Below are positions 49,348 through 57,375 of a stretch of DNA of 64,000 nucleotides, in pieces. The DNA comes from Luteimonas sp. YGD11-2 (GTDB taxonomy: Bacteria > Pseudomonadota > Gammaproteobacteria > Xanthomonadales > Xanthomonadaceae). The first letter of the stretch is position 1; each line of letters starts with the position of its first letter. The stretch spans positions 1,612,001-1,676,000 of the forward strand of contig NZ_CP035376.1 of the NCBI RefSeq assembly GCF_004118975.1, written 5' to 3'. Made by a program: the position numbers and the translations under genes. Below the pieces are notes generated by a model, which was not told the origin of the DNA, made no database searches, and saw nothing but the letters and a program-made list of their open reading frames with translations.

Positions 49348-50509
49348 AACCGGGGCGGGGCGGCAGTGGGATAACCGCGGCCGATGCATTGATTTCGTAG
49401 CGGGTGCTGCGGCCACCCCCGGGCAGGCGGCGGATGCAGCCCTTGTCCAGCAGATCGGCGAGGTGGCGCGTGGCGGTGGCCTTGGAGACCTTGGCGACGG
49501 TCTGGTAATGACGGGCGGTCAGGCCCTGTTCGAAGCCGCGTTCGCCGCCGTCCAGCAGCCGGTTGAGGACCTTGGTTTGCTCGGCCGACAGGGCCTGTTC
49601 GCGATGGGCCTGCCAGAAGCGCGCCTTCGCCAGTACACGGTCGATGCGGTACAGGGCACGGGTCAGGCTGTCGTGCAGGGTGCGCAGGAACCACTGCAGC
49701 CACGTGGTGATGTCGAGGCCGTCCTTCTGGCTGGCCTCGAGCACGCGGTAATAGCCCGCGCGGTCGGCGAGGATGCTGGCGGACATGGCGTGGAAGCGGA
49801 TCGCCTGCGGCTGGGCCTGGGCGAGGGCGAGGTCGGTCAGGGCGCGGGTCACGCGGCCATTGCCGTCGTCGAACGGATGCAGGGTGACGAACCAGAAGTG
49901 CGCGATGCCGGCCCGCAGCAACGGATCGAGCGCGCTGTCCCCGCGTGAGGCGTTGAACCAGGCGATGAAGTCGCGCAGCTGAGCTTCGAGCCCTTCGCGC
50001 GGTGGAGCCTCGAAATGCACGATCGGGCGGTCGATGCGGCCCGATACCACCTGCATTGGCTCGCTGCCGCGCAGCTCGCCGATGCGGATGCGCACGGGCA
50101 GCAGGTCGCCGCTGGCGGCGAACAGCCAGCGATGCCACTGCATCAGCCTTGCCAGGTCGAGCGGAGCGTCGGCACGGCGGGTGGCGTCCAGCATCAGCTC
50201 GGCCAAGCCTTCGGCGTAGCCGGTGGCGCGGCGAGTCGCCTGATCGACGAGACCCAGTCGGCGGGCGAGGGACGAGCGCACCGACCCCACGTCCAGCTGC
50301 TCGCCCTCGATCGCCGAGGAATCAACTATGTTGGAGAGCAGGGTGTCGAGCGCGTCCTTGGCCTGCAGGTCGCCGGCGGTGGCGCCGGCCATGCCAAGCA
50401 GTTGGCCCTGCGCTTGCTGGCAGTCGCGCAACAGAGCGGCCAGCGATGTGGCATCCCATGTGAAACGGGGCCAAGCGGAGTCCTGCCAGATCCAGCGGGG
50501 CGGCGTCAT
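49325..50509 (-). CDS. Fic family AMP-transferase-like protein (class II, DUF4172 type)
   Basis: A 394-residue cytoplasmic protein, likely an AMPylator. The N-terminal DUF4172-like region (PRWIWQDSAWPRFTWDATSL) is followed by the inhibitory-helix motif SSAIEGE near residues 63-69 (class II Fic) and the full Fic core HPFDDGNGRVTRAL. The C-terminal winged-helix segment (VSKATATRHLADLLDKGCIR) may bind DNA. The inhibitory Glu and the active-site His are both present, suggesting a regulated enzyme; the target is unknown. No Doc/Phd-type antitoxin gene adjoins it. Confidence 0.9.
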   Translation of the reverse strand: MTPPRWIWQDSAWPRFTWDATSLAALLRDCQQAQGQLLGMAGATAGDLQAKDALDTLLSNIVDSSAIEGEQLDVGSVRSSLARRLGLVDQATRRATGYAEGLAELMLDATRRADAPLDLARLMQWHRWLFAASGDLLPVRIRIGELRGSEPMQVVSGRIDRPIVHFEAPPREGLEAQLRDFIAWFNASRGDSALDPLLRAGIAHFWFVTLHPFDDGNGRVTRALTDLALAQAQPQAIRFHAMSASILADRAGYYRVLEASQKDGLDITTWLQWFLRTLHDSLTRALYRIDRVLAKARFWQAHREQALSAEQTKVLNRLLDGGERGFEQGLTARHYQTVAKVSKATATRHLADLLDKGCIRRLPGGGRSTRYEINASAAVIPLPPRPGFTEEPKA

Positions 50510-50560
50510 CAGGTGGCTCGCATGAGCTGATTGAGTGCTCTATTTGGATCGTGTAGTGAG

Positions 50561-50581
50561 CCGAATTTACCGGTTATTCGG
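50561..50581. promoter_or_regulatory. Near-palindrome upstream of the Fic gene
   Basis: CCGAATTTACCGGTTATTCGG, with outer arms CCGAAT/ATTCGG and centre ACCGGT, lies 52-72 nt before the Fic start, between that gene and the end of the kinase gene. It could be an autoregulatory operator for the Fic protein's winged helix; this is speculative. Confidence 0.35.
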
Positions 50582-50668
50582 GCCATCTGCATCTTGGCGG
50601 TCGGGTTTCACAGAACTCCCAGATGTCACCCGGCATCCGGCAGAGCTGGCGTCGACGCACTGGGGTGC

Positions 50669-51967
50669 TCATCTCGCCAGGGCCAGATGGGCGACGACGC
50701 CAAGTCCGACACGGGCGACTGTGCCGCCGCCGTCGGTGTCGAAGCGCAAGGCGATGTCGTGGCGTTCGCTCAGTCGCCGCACGATCGCGAGGCCCAGACC
50801 GAAGCCGGCGCTGGGGTCGCCTTTGACGAATGGGCGGAAAGCGTCCTCCTTGATGCCACCGCAGGGATTGGCAATGCGCAGCCAAGGCCCATCCACATCG
50901 ATCACCACGATGCCCGTGGGAGTGTGGGCGAAAGCGTTTCCTACCAGGTTCGATAGCACGACATGCAGCACGGTTTCGGGCTGGTATGCCCTCGTACTGG
51001 CAGCTACGTTGAGCTGGACTTCCACCGCGCGCCCGTCCAGCACAGGAGCCTGCTCGACGATCACGCGCTCCAGCAGTGGGAGCAGTGCGAGTTCACCGGG
51101 TGCCTCGGCGGCGTGCCGCTCGCGCGCCAGGACCAGCAGCGTGGCGACCGTCTGCTCGAGCTGACAGGCGGATTGGCGGACGTGGTCGAGCTGCCGACGC
51201 GACTCGATATCCAGGCCGTCGCGGGCGGCCAGACGTTCGCATGCGCTTCGGATGACTGCTAGGGGCGTGCGGAGCTCGTGGCTGGCATCGCGGGTGAACT
51301 CGCGCTCGCGTGTGACGAAGTCATCCACTCGCAGGATCAGGCGCTCCAGACCGCGTGCGAGCATCCCAACCTCGTGGTCGGGGAAATCATCTGAGAACCC
51401 GGCAGGCAGATGTAAGGGGGTGGCCTCATCGACCAGCACCGCCAGTCGCGATAGCGGTGCGGTGGTCCGCCTTGCCAGCCATGCACCGAGCAGGAGCGAC
51501 AGCGACAGAACCACAAGGCTTGACCAGCCAAGCCACCGCAGGATGTCGCCGCGCATCGGTCGCACCGCGAGTTGCTGGCTGACCTCGGCCACCACCCACG
51601 CCGATTCGGCCTTGGTAGGCAGCTCAAGCTTTACCAAGTGGTAGTGCCGGCCGTCGTTACCGGAGAATTCGCGACGCAAAGGCTCAGCGGCCAGCCGCGC
51701 GTCAAGCCCGTCGGGGAGGGTGGTCGGATCGACATGCACGGCGACGAAGTGCAACTGTGGGCGCGTCCAGTCGCCGGTGGCGGCGTGATGCGCCAGCTGC
51801 ACCTGCGCTTCCTGTTGCAGAAGGCCGTCAAGGAAACGGTCCTCTACAAGGTAGACGAACAGCACAACGTAGAAACCGTACAGCGCAGCAACGAACAGGG
51901 CGAAGCCAGCGAATGCCAGCATCAGCCGGTGACGAAGCTTGCGGCGGGGTGGCGTGGTGCGGGTCAC
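50669..51967 (-). CDS. Membrane sensor histidine kinase (OmpR-type partner)
   Basis: A 432-residue kinase. TM1 is about 15-40 (LMLAFAGFALFVAALYGFYV), then a periplasmic sensor of about 105 residues, TM2 about 145-166 (WLGWSSLVVLSLSLLLGAWL), HAMP-like linker, H-box REFTRDASHELRTPLAVIRS, N-box VLSNLVGNAFAHTPTG and G2 GFGLGLAIVRRL. The G1 box is altered to ANPCGGI, a known variant in some gamma-proteobacterial kinases. The ATG overlaps the regulator stop. It is the last gene of a DJ-1-regulator-kinase operon. Confidence 0.92.
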   Translation of the reverse strand: MTRTTPPRRKLRHRLMLAFAGFALFVAALYGFYVVLFVYLVEDRFLDGLLQQEAQVQLAHHAATGDWTRPQLHFVAVHVDPTTLPDGLDARLAAEPLRREFSGNDGRHYHLVKLELPTKAESAWVVAEVSQQLAVRPMRGDILRWLGWSSLVVLSLSLLLGAWLARRTTAPLSRLAVLVDEATPLHLPAGFSDDFPDHEVGMLARGLERLILRVDDFVTREREFTRDASHELRTPLAVIRSACERLAARDGLDIESRRQLDHVRQSACQLEQTVATLLVLARERHAAEAPGELALLPLLERVIVEQAPVLDGRAVEVQLNVAASTRAYQPETVLHVVLSNLVGNAFAHTPTGIVVIDVDGPWLRIANPCGGIKEDAFRPFVKGDPSAGFGLGLAIVRRLSERHDIALRFDTDGGGTVARVGLGVVAHLALAR

Positions 51968-52653
51968 GAGTCGGCTTCCAGGCGGAAGCCGACCCCGTGT
52001 ACGGTCTTCAGCATCGGGACCGGAAACGGGCGATCCAATGCTTGCCGCAGTGTGTACAGATGCGTGCGCAACGGATCCGTGTCGGGCGGGGCGCCGCCCC
52101 AGATGCGCTCAACCAGCTCGCTACGGGTGAGCGTTCGCGGCCAAGCTTCGGCCAAGGCGAGCAGCAACTGCCGTGCAGTGCGCTGTATCTGCAGCGTGCG
52201 GCCCTCCCGCTGGACAAGTCCGCTGCGCCGATCGATGCTCAAACTGCCGATACGCAGCACATGCGAGGTGCCGGCACGGTGGCGCTGCGAGAGGGCCAGG
52301 CAACGCGCGAGCAGCTCGGCACTGGCAAACGGTTTGACCAGGTAGTCGTCGGCACCGCTCCGGAAGCCCAGTAGCCTGTCGTCCAGAGCGTCACGGGCAG
52401 TGAGCATCAGCACTGGGACGTGGCGATCCGCCTGTGCGCGCAGGCGCTCGCAGACGCGCAGGCCGTCGAGCCCCGGGAGACCCAGATCCAGCACCAGCAC
52501 GTCTGGTGGATCGGCCAACGCCGCCTGCAGCCCGCTGAGACCGTCGGCGACGAAGGTCGTTGCGATTCCGTGGCTGGCGAACATCACCTCCAGGTTGTCG
52601 CGCAGCACGGGGTTGTCCTCGATCACCAGGATGTGCAGCGCGGGGAGGTCCAT
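51964..52653 (-). CDS. OmpR/PhoB-family response regulator
   Basis: A 229-residue DNA-binding regulator. The receiver domain has LHILVIEDNPVLRDNLEVMF, phospho-acceptor Asp in VLVLDLGLPGLDG and Lys in DDYLVKPFASAEL. The winged helix is at about 125-225 (RTARQLLLALAEAWPRTLTR; RTHLYTLRQALDRPFPVPML). The stop overlaps the kinase start by 4 nt. The start lies 3 nt after the stop of the DJ-1-like gene, so all three are probably one transcript. Confidence 0.93.
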   Translation of the reverse strand: MDLPALHILVIEDNPVLRDNLEVMFASHGIATTFVADGLSGLQAALADPPDVLVLDLGLPGLDGLRVCERLRAQADRHVPVLMLTARDALDDRLLGFRSGADDYLVKPFASAELLARCLALSQRHRAGTSHVLRIGSLSIDRRSGLVQREGRTLQIQRTARQLLLALAEAWPRTLTRSELVERIWGGAPPDTDPLRTHLYTLRQALDRPFPVPMLKTVHGVGFRLEADS

Positions 52654-52656
52654 GGC

Positions 52657-53772
52657 TCAGCCGTCGATCCGCTTCAGAAGAGCATCAGCCTCCCCCATCT
52701 CCGGAGCCGCCTCCAGTACCTGAAGTACCAGTCCGCGCGCCTCCGCACGCTGGCCCAGGCGGAGGTGCGCTTCGGCAGCACCGAGCTTAAGCTGCGGCTC
52801 GTCCATGTGTGGCATGGCCAGCTCCATCGTCTGCAGGGCCCGTCGCAGCAGGGCGGCATCCTCGCCGGCGACCTGCGCCTGGTAGTAGCCGAGCAGGCCG
52901 ATGAGTTCAACGTGGTAGCGGGCAGGGTCCTCATGGAGGGCCGCCGTCGCGCCTGCGATGTCGCCGCTCCGCAGGCGTTCCACAAGGGCCATGCTCAGCT
53001 CGTCGCGCCAGGGGGCGCGTGCTACGGGCGTCCGGCCCAGGCCGCGCACAACCGCCTCCGCAACCGCAGTGGTCGAGTAAGGGTTCTGGCCGGTGATCAG
53101 GCGCCCATCGATGGCCAACTTCGGCATCATCAGCGGTGCCTCGTCCCACGCAGCCCCGCGTTCCCGCAGGGCGTCCTCGAGCAGCCAGGGAAATTCCGCC
53201 GCCCATTTTTTTCCGAACACAGCCTCCTCCTTGTTGCTGAAACCGGTCATGCGCCTGCCGGCCACCAGGAGGCTGCCGTCGGCGAGGCGAACATCAACGA
53301 GTGCGGCCGGACCATGGCAGACCGCCGCGATCAACGCTCCGTTGTCCCACGCGTGGGCGAGCAGCCGTTGGAGCCCCGCATTCCCAGGCAGGTCGAACAT
53401 TGCACCCTTACCGCCGACCACGAACACCGCGGCATACTCCTCGCCACGCAGCTCGTCTATGCGGCGCGTATCTTCCAACTGCTGCATTGCTTCGGCATCC
53501 GCCAATAACTCTGCGTTGAAAGGCTCATCAGGGTTGTATTTGTCGGCCTCGATCGCGCCGCCTTGCGGGCTGGCGACCTCAACGGTCAGACCATTGGCCT
53601 TGAAGATCAGCCACGCTTGCGAGAGTTCGTCGAATTCATATCCGGGGCGCGTCTTGCCGGCATCGCGGCCCTCGCCGCTGAGCACGACCAAGACACGGTC
53701 CCCGGCGGATACGGAAGGAAGGTTCAGCAATAGGACGGCTGCGAGCAGGCAGGAGAGTGTCAATCGGATCAT
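52657..53772 (-). CDS. Secreted DJ-1/PfpI (Hsp31-like) protein with helical C-terminal repeat domain
   Basis: A 371-residue protein with signal peptide MIRLTLSCLLAAVLLLNLPS-VSA. Residues about 25-245 form a type 1 glutamine amidotransferase-like domain with the Hsp31-type Glu motif TRPGYEFDELSQAWLIF and the nucleophile elbow AAVCHGPAALVDV (Cys). Relatives act as glyoxalase/deglycase or chaperone. Residues about 265-365 look TPR-like (LKLGAAEAHLRLGQRAEARG; LVLQVLEAAPEMGEADALLK). Export of a DJ-1-like protein and its place as first gene of a two-component operon are unusual. A role in the sensed stress is inferred. Confidence 0.82.
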   Translation of the reverse strand: MIRLTLSCLLAAVLLLNLPSVSAGDRVLVVLSGEGRDAGKTRPGYEFDELSQAWLIFKANGLTVEVASPQGGAIEADKYNPDEPFNAELLADAEAMQQLEDTRRIDELRGEEYAAVFVVGGKGAMFDLPGNAGLQRLLAHAWDNGALIAAVCHGPAALVDVRLADGSLLVAGRRMTGFSNKEEAVFGKKWAAEFPWLLEDALRERGAAWDEAPLMMPKLAIDGRLITGQNPYSTTAVAEAVVRGLGRTPVARAPWRDELSMALVERLRSGDIAGATAALHEDPARYHVELIGLLGYYQAQVAGEDAALLRRALQTMELAMPHMDEPQLKLGAAEAHLRLGQRAEARGLVLQVLEAAPEMGEADALLKRIDG

Positions 53773-54761
53773 GGCGGTTCCCAGTTCGCATCAGGAAGAG
53801 ACAGGATCGCGCCGCCGTATCAAGCGGATTTCAATCGCACCGTGCGTTTTGGCCCCGATGCACGAGGAAGTGCTGAGGCTGGAGGGCCGCTTACCGATGC
53901 CCCGTCTATGCCGGCACAGCGGTCGCCGGCGACCACGGGAGAAGCGGTTGACTCAGACCATGCGACGAGCTAAGACGAAATCGCCGCGCGCATGGCGAGA
54001 GCGGCAGACCCAGCAGTCGATCATCGTTGGAGATGAAAGCAGCTACGGAACTAGCAGCGAGGGAGCGCAAATGGATGTCACTGGAATCAATCCCGCCGCA
54101 ATCGGAATTACCAGTTCTGGAGACCTGTTTATTCAACAGCTGGCGCAAGACGGTTCGCCGGTCATGCCGATGCGGCCATCGACCCTAAAGCGGGCGCGGA
54201 TGACGCGGCCTTCCTGGTCTGGTCACGAGACGCAAAGCCTCAAGAGACAAGCTCTCAAAAGACGTGGACGCGGTGCACCCACTTCAGACCACATCTGGTG
54301 CCCCAACGGTTGAGTCCCAAGACAAGGGGCTAACGTGGCCTCGAGGAACCAAGCCGTCGACGACCGTGGCGTTTCGCCGAAGGTAGGAGTCGTCTGCCAG
54401 ACGGGCGATACCCTCATCAGACGGTACCGACTAGAGTGCGTTGCACAGTCATCGGACTTGGCGGCAGGTTGGACCCTCGACCTGCAACTTGGGGGCGTTT
54501 TATGGTCGGACCAGCAACTCTGCGGCATCTGTCGTTCAGAAATATTTGGGCAGTTCGCAGACACGGGGACAGTTCCTGTGCGGCAGACAGTCGGGCGACG
54601 CCGCAGTGAAGGCGCCGCAGCCGCCCGGTCGGACGTGGGGACCCAAAGAACTTCGCATAATGTAGATTATGTAATCTCTACACACACATGCGTAAGCTTC
54701 CCCGATGTTCGCGATTTTTGTTTTTGTCACTTTGCTTGTTAATTGCGCTGCCGACTGATTT

Positions 54762-54779
54762 CTAAGGATTTTTCCTTAG
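54762..54779. repeat. Inverted repeat CTAAGGA-TTTT-TCCTTAG
   Basis: Perfect 7-bp arms around four T in an AT-rich patch. It could be a weak hairpin or a protein-binding site. No gene ends immediately upstream. Confidence 0.5.
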
Positions 54780-54922
54780 GGAAGACACAGTCGGTTGACG
54801 TCAGCCGTCGACGGATGTCTCTCTGGGCCACCAGCCATAGGGACAGCTAACGGCCCATGTCTGCCGCACAGGAGCTGCGCGTGTCTGCGGATGGATACGC
54901 AGGGTGTAGCAAACCTGAGCAC

Positions 54923-54944
54923 TTATAGCGGCTTTACGCTATAA
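54923..54944. repeat. Inverted repeat TTATAGCG-GCTTTA-CGCTATAA
   Basis: Perfect 8-bp arms with a 6-bp centre, 28 nt beyond the stop of the antitoxin-like gene. A partial further copy (CTATAACCGCCTATAGG) overlaps it. It resembles a recombinase or repressor site more than a terminator. Confidence 0.5.
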
Positions 54945-54972
54945 CCGCCTATAGGTTGCTATTGCTTTGGGT

Positions 54973-55242
54973 TCACTGATAGGCGCCGCTCCACATCGCG
55001 CCGAAGACGCGACGTACGGATCTAAATCCGTCCTCATCTTCCAGTAGTTCTGCGGGAGTGCGTCCATCGAGTGCAGGTTGAGGGCGCCTGATCCATTCTG
55101 CCAGCCACGTTTCGGGATCGAAGTCCTGCGGCCACCTGTCGGGTCCTTCCCGCGCACGCAACTCCTCCAACAGTTGTGCGAGGCGCTTGGTTCGACTCTC
55201 TGTGTCCACGCGAGGCCCTCCTCGGTGCAATTCTTCAGCCAT
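54973..55242 (-). CDS. MbcA/ParS/Xre-type antitoxin-like protein
   Basis: An 89-residue protein from the ATG at 55242 (MAEELHRGGPRVDTESRTKR). The C-terminal segment RRPQPALDGRTPAELLEDED, then GFRSVRRVFGAMWSGAYQ matches the toxin-binding domain of MbcA/ParS antitoxins (DUF2384). A RES or MbcT-type toxin gene would be expected next to it and is absent. The start overlaps the preceding small gene by 8 nt, implying coupled translation. Confidence 0.65.
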   Translation of the reverse strand: MAEELHRGGPRVDTESRTKRLAQLLEELRAREGPDRWPQDFDPETWLAEWIRRPQPALDGRTPAELLEDEDGFRSVRRVFGAMWSGAYQ

Positions 55243-55471
55243 TTGCCCCACCAGAGATCGTCTGTAGGTAGCGTAAGACATGATCCACGTCCCCGTCGCG
55301 GATCGCAGCGGCCATGGTACGGCCTGCGAGAACTCGGATCGGCGTGTGTGCCAAGTGAAAAGCGGCGCTACTGGCGCTCGGGCTAAGTTCCAGAAGGCTC
55401 TGGAAGACCACTTCATGGTCTCGCCACATCCTTTGTTCTTCAGTCGTGGTCTCACGCTCTTTATGTGACAT
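55235..55471 (-). CDS. Small protein upstream of the antitoxin-like gene
   Basis: A 78-residue frame from the ATG at 55471 (MSHKERETTTEEQRMWRDHE), followed by VVFQSLLELSPSASSAAFHL and ending RDGDVDHVLRYLQTISGGAN. It is mostly helical with no recognised family. It overlaps the next gene by 8 nt, so the two may form one functional unit. Confidence 0.5.
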   Translation of the reverse strand: MSHKERETTTEEQRMWRDHEVVFQSLLELSPSASSAAFHLAHTPIRVLAGRTMAAAIRDGDVDHVLRYLQTISGGANG

Positions 55472-55508
55472 GCGGGAGTCTCTCTTGGGGTGCCCGGGTG
55501 GTCCCTGT

Positions 55509-56438
55509 CTAGCCGGCATCTGGACCATGTGCTTTCGCCGGTCTCCGGCGTTTGGGCTTGGGTTTAGGCTTCGCGCGCTCTAAGGCAGATGTTAGCGCTG
55601 CAGGTAGGTCGCGCAAATGAAGCAGTTGTCTCTCCAACGCCTCTGCTTTGCTTCGTTCGACGGCGGCCTCCTGCCGGGCGAGCGCAAGTTCGCTGCGCAC
55701 CTCCTCCAGCCTCCTGAGATTTGTCGCGTCCGATGCTGCACGGTCCCGGCCAAGTGCGGCCAGCTCCCGCTTGAGCTCCTGGGTTTCTCGTCTTGCCCGA
55801 TCAACCTCGCCGTGAGCGCGATCTTCCACGGCTTGGACATGTCGCGTCAGACTCTTCCTGTCCAAGACACTCTGCTCTTGGAGTAGCAGTAGGCGATTTT
55901 CAGCCTCCTGACGTGCCAGATCCGCGTCCTTAGCCCTCGCTTCCGCATCGGCGCGCTGATGCCCCAGCCCCTCGAGTTGCGTCTCGAGCTGTCGCACGAG
56001 ACGAGCCAGCTCTTCGGCCCGGGCGATGGAGACGTCCCGCGCGTGGCAAGCATCAGCCGCGTCCCGCCGAAGGGCCGAAACTTCGTCTTGTACAAGCTGT
56101 CGCTCGCGGTCGAGTTGGACACGCGCTTGATCAAGCGCCTCTCGATCGGCCGCAAGCGCGGCCTTGGCCGCAAAATCCGCGTGAGCGAGGGCAACTGACC
56201 AAAGCTGGCTGGCCAGCTCTGAGACCTCTTCCGGCGCATCTGGAAGGTTGACGCCGGCTCGCCGTGCCTCCAAGCGTTCACCTAGGCCCTTCCACCAGGT
56301 GTCGAGCCAGCGCACAACCGTGTTTGGGGAGCCGGTACCCAGGTGCGCGCGGATGCGTTCCACCGTGGGCCTCTCGCCACCGACTACAAGGGCGTCGGCT
56401 GCGCTGTGGACCTCGGTTTCGGTGATGCCACGTGCCAT
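55509..56438 (-). CDS. KfrA-like DNA-binding coiled-coil protein
   Basis: A 309-residue protein from the ATG at 56438 (MARGITETEVHSAADALVVG). The N-terminal KfrA domain (PTVERIRAHLGTGSPNTVVR) is followed by a coiled coil of about 220 residues rich in Ala, Arg and Glu and a basic Pro-Lys tail (KPKPKPKRRRPAKA). KfrA-type proteins are plasmid/ICE segregation or transcription factors, and TnpT of the transposon at 39-47.6 kb has the same build, but the two sequences differ clearly. It is divergent from the unknown 251-residue gene. Confidence 0.75.
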   Translation of the reverse strand: MARGITETEVHSAADALVVGGERPTVERIRAHLGTGSPNTVVRWLDTWWKGLGERLEARRAGVNLPDAPEEVSELASQLWSVALAHADFAAKAALAADREALDQARVQLDRERQLVQDEVSALRRDAADACHARDVSIARAEELARLVRQLETQLEGLGHQRADAEARAKDADLARQEAENRLLLLQEQSVLDRKSLTRHVQAVEDRAHGEVDRARRETQELKRELAALGRDRAASDATNLRRLEEVRSELALARQEAAVERSKAEALERQLLHLRDLPAALTSALERAKPKPKPKRRRPAKAHGPDAG

Positions 56439-56492
56439 TTTCAGTCTCCTGCTTTGGCGCCCCACCCCGCGCTTGACTATCTGTACGAATCC

Positions 56493-57248
56493 ATGCCGGA
56501 TTTCAAATGGCATGGCCAACAGTCGCTTGGATTCAACTTTCAGCTGAAGAAGGATTTCAAAGGCCCAGCTGCGAATTTCAAACATTGGTCTTTCCTGTGC
56601 TTCCGGAAAAATACTCAGTCGCCTCCAAACAACAAATTTATCGATGTGCGTTGGCCGGGCTCTCCCTCGAACGGACTTGCTGTAGCGTCTTTTTGCGATG
56701 AACTACTGGAACTGGTTACCCATTTCGCCGTGCATCCTGTGCCCGCTAATGTCTATGGCGCGCTCCTCGCGCCGCATCCCGAGTGGAATAAGCTTGCGCA
56801 GCAGATCCTGCACAAAGCTCAGCTGAAGCCGCAGTCCGGACATGCTTCCAAGGTCAAGGGACAGAAGGCTGACGTCCTGATGTGCGCCATGCTGGCGGAG
56901 AGGAGTATAGGCATGCCTATATGGATTGATTCCAAAGGCCAAATGTGCAGGGAAGGCTGTACCATCTGTTTCTCGGGGTATGGCCCAGAGGACGTTCCTT
57001 ACTCTGCCATTTCGACCGGATTCAAGAGCTACCATCCCAGGTTTAATCTGTCGCAGAACATGCGGAAGAACTGGGGAGTTGAATTCGAACCGCGAACAGT
57101 AAATGACCGTGAGAGCCGAGGTGATGGCGGGAGTAAGCCACCTAGTGGCGACGGTCAAGGTGGGGGGGAGGACGGAGGAGCGGGCGCAAAGATGACGCTC
57201 TTCGTGGATGTGGCTGCTGTGGAAGGAAGAGAATTGACAGCTCCGTAG
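56493..57248 (+). CDS. Unknown 251-residue protein
   Basis: Not recognised. From the ATG at 56493 (MPDFKWHGQQSLGFNFQLKK); the frame is open further back into the KfrA-like gene, so the start is uncertain. Features are a Cys pair in GQMCREGCTICFSGYGP, a helical middle (CDELLELVTHFAVHPVPANV), and a Gly/Asp-rich tail (GDGGSKPPSGDGQGGGEDGG) before a short hydrophobic end. Codon use has clearly more A/T than the core genome, a sign of transfer. It is divergent from the KfrA-like gene, sharing a 54-nt promoter region. Confidence 0.55.
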   Translation: MPDFKWHGQQSLGFNFQLKKDFKGPAANFKHWSFLCFRKNTQSPPNNKFIDVRWPGSPSNGLAVASFCDELLELVTHFAVHPVPANVYGALLAPHPEWNKLAQQILHKAQLKPQSGHASKVKGQKADVLMCAMLAERSIGMPIWIDSKGQMCREGCTICFSGYGPEDVPYSAISTGFKSYHPRFNLSQNMRKNWGVEFEPRTVNDRESRGDGGSKPPSGDGQGGGEDGGAGAKMTLFVDVAAVEGRELTAP

Positions 57249-57375
57249 AGGCATTTATCGGCTTGAAGCTGGCACAGCCTCAGCTTTGCCGCGTCGACTG
57301 ATTAACGGAACCGGATGACATCTGCTCTACCCCCGATAAATCCCTCTAATCCCTCCGCTATCTTTCGATGCTGAT

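Larger units (their letters stand above)
53773..54972. other. 1.2-kb region without a convincing gene
   Basis: Composition drops compared with the core chromosome, especially 54640-54960. Several short frames overlap on both strands. The least implausible is 54071-54313 plus (80 residues, MDVTGINPAAIGITSSGDLF), without a clear ribosome site or family. Two perfect inverted repeats lie here (54762-54779 and 54923-54944). It probably holds debris at the left edge of an accessory segment. Confidence 0.5.

Noticed and set aside
54335-54742. 135-codon plus-strand frame
   Set aside because: No ribosome site, no family, random-looking composition ending in a Cys/Phe-rich tail. The opposite strand is equally open.
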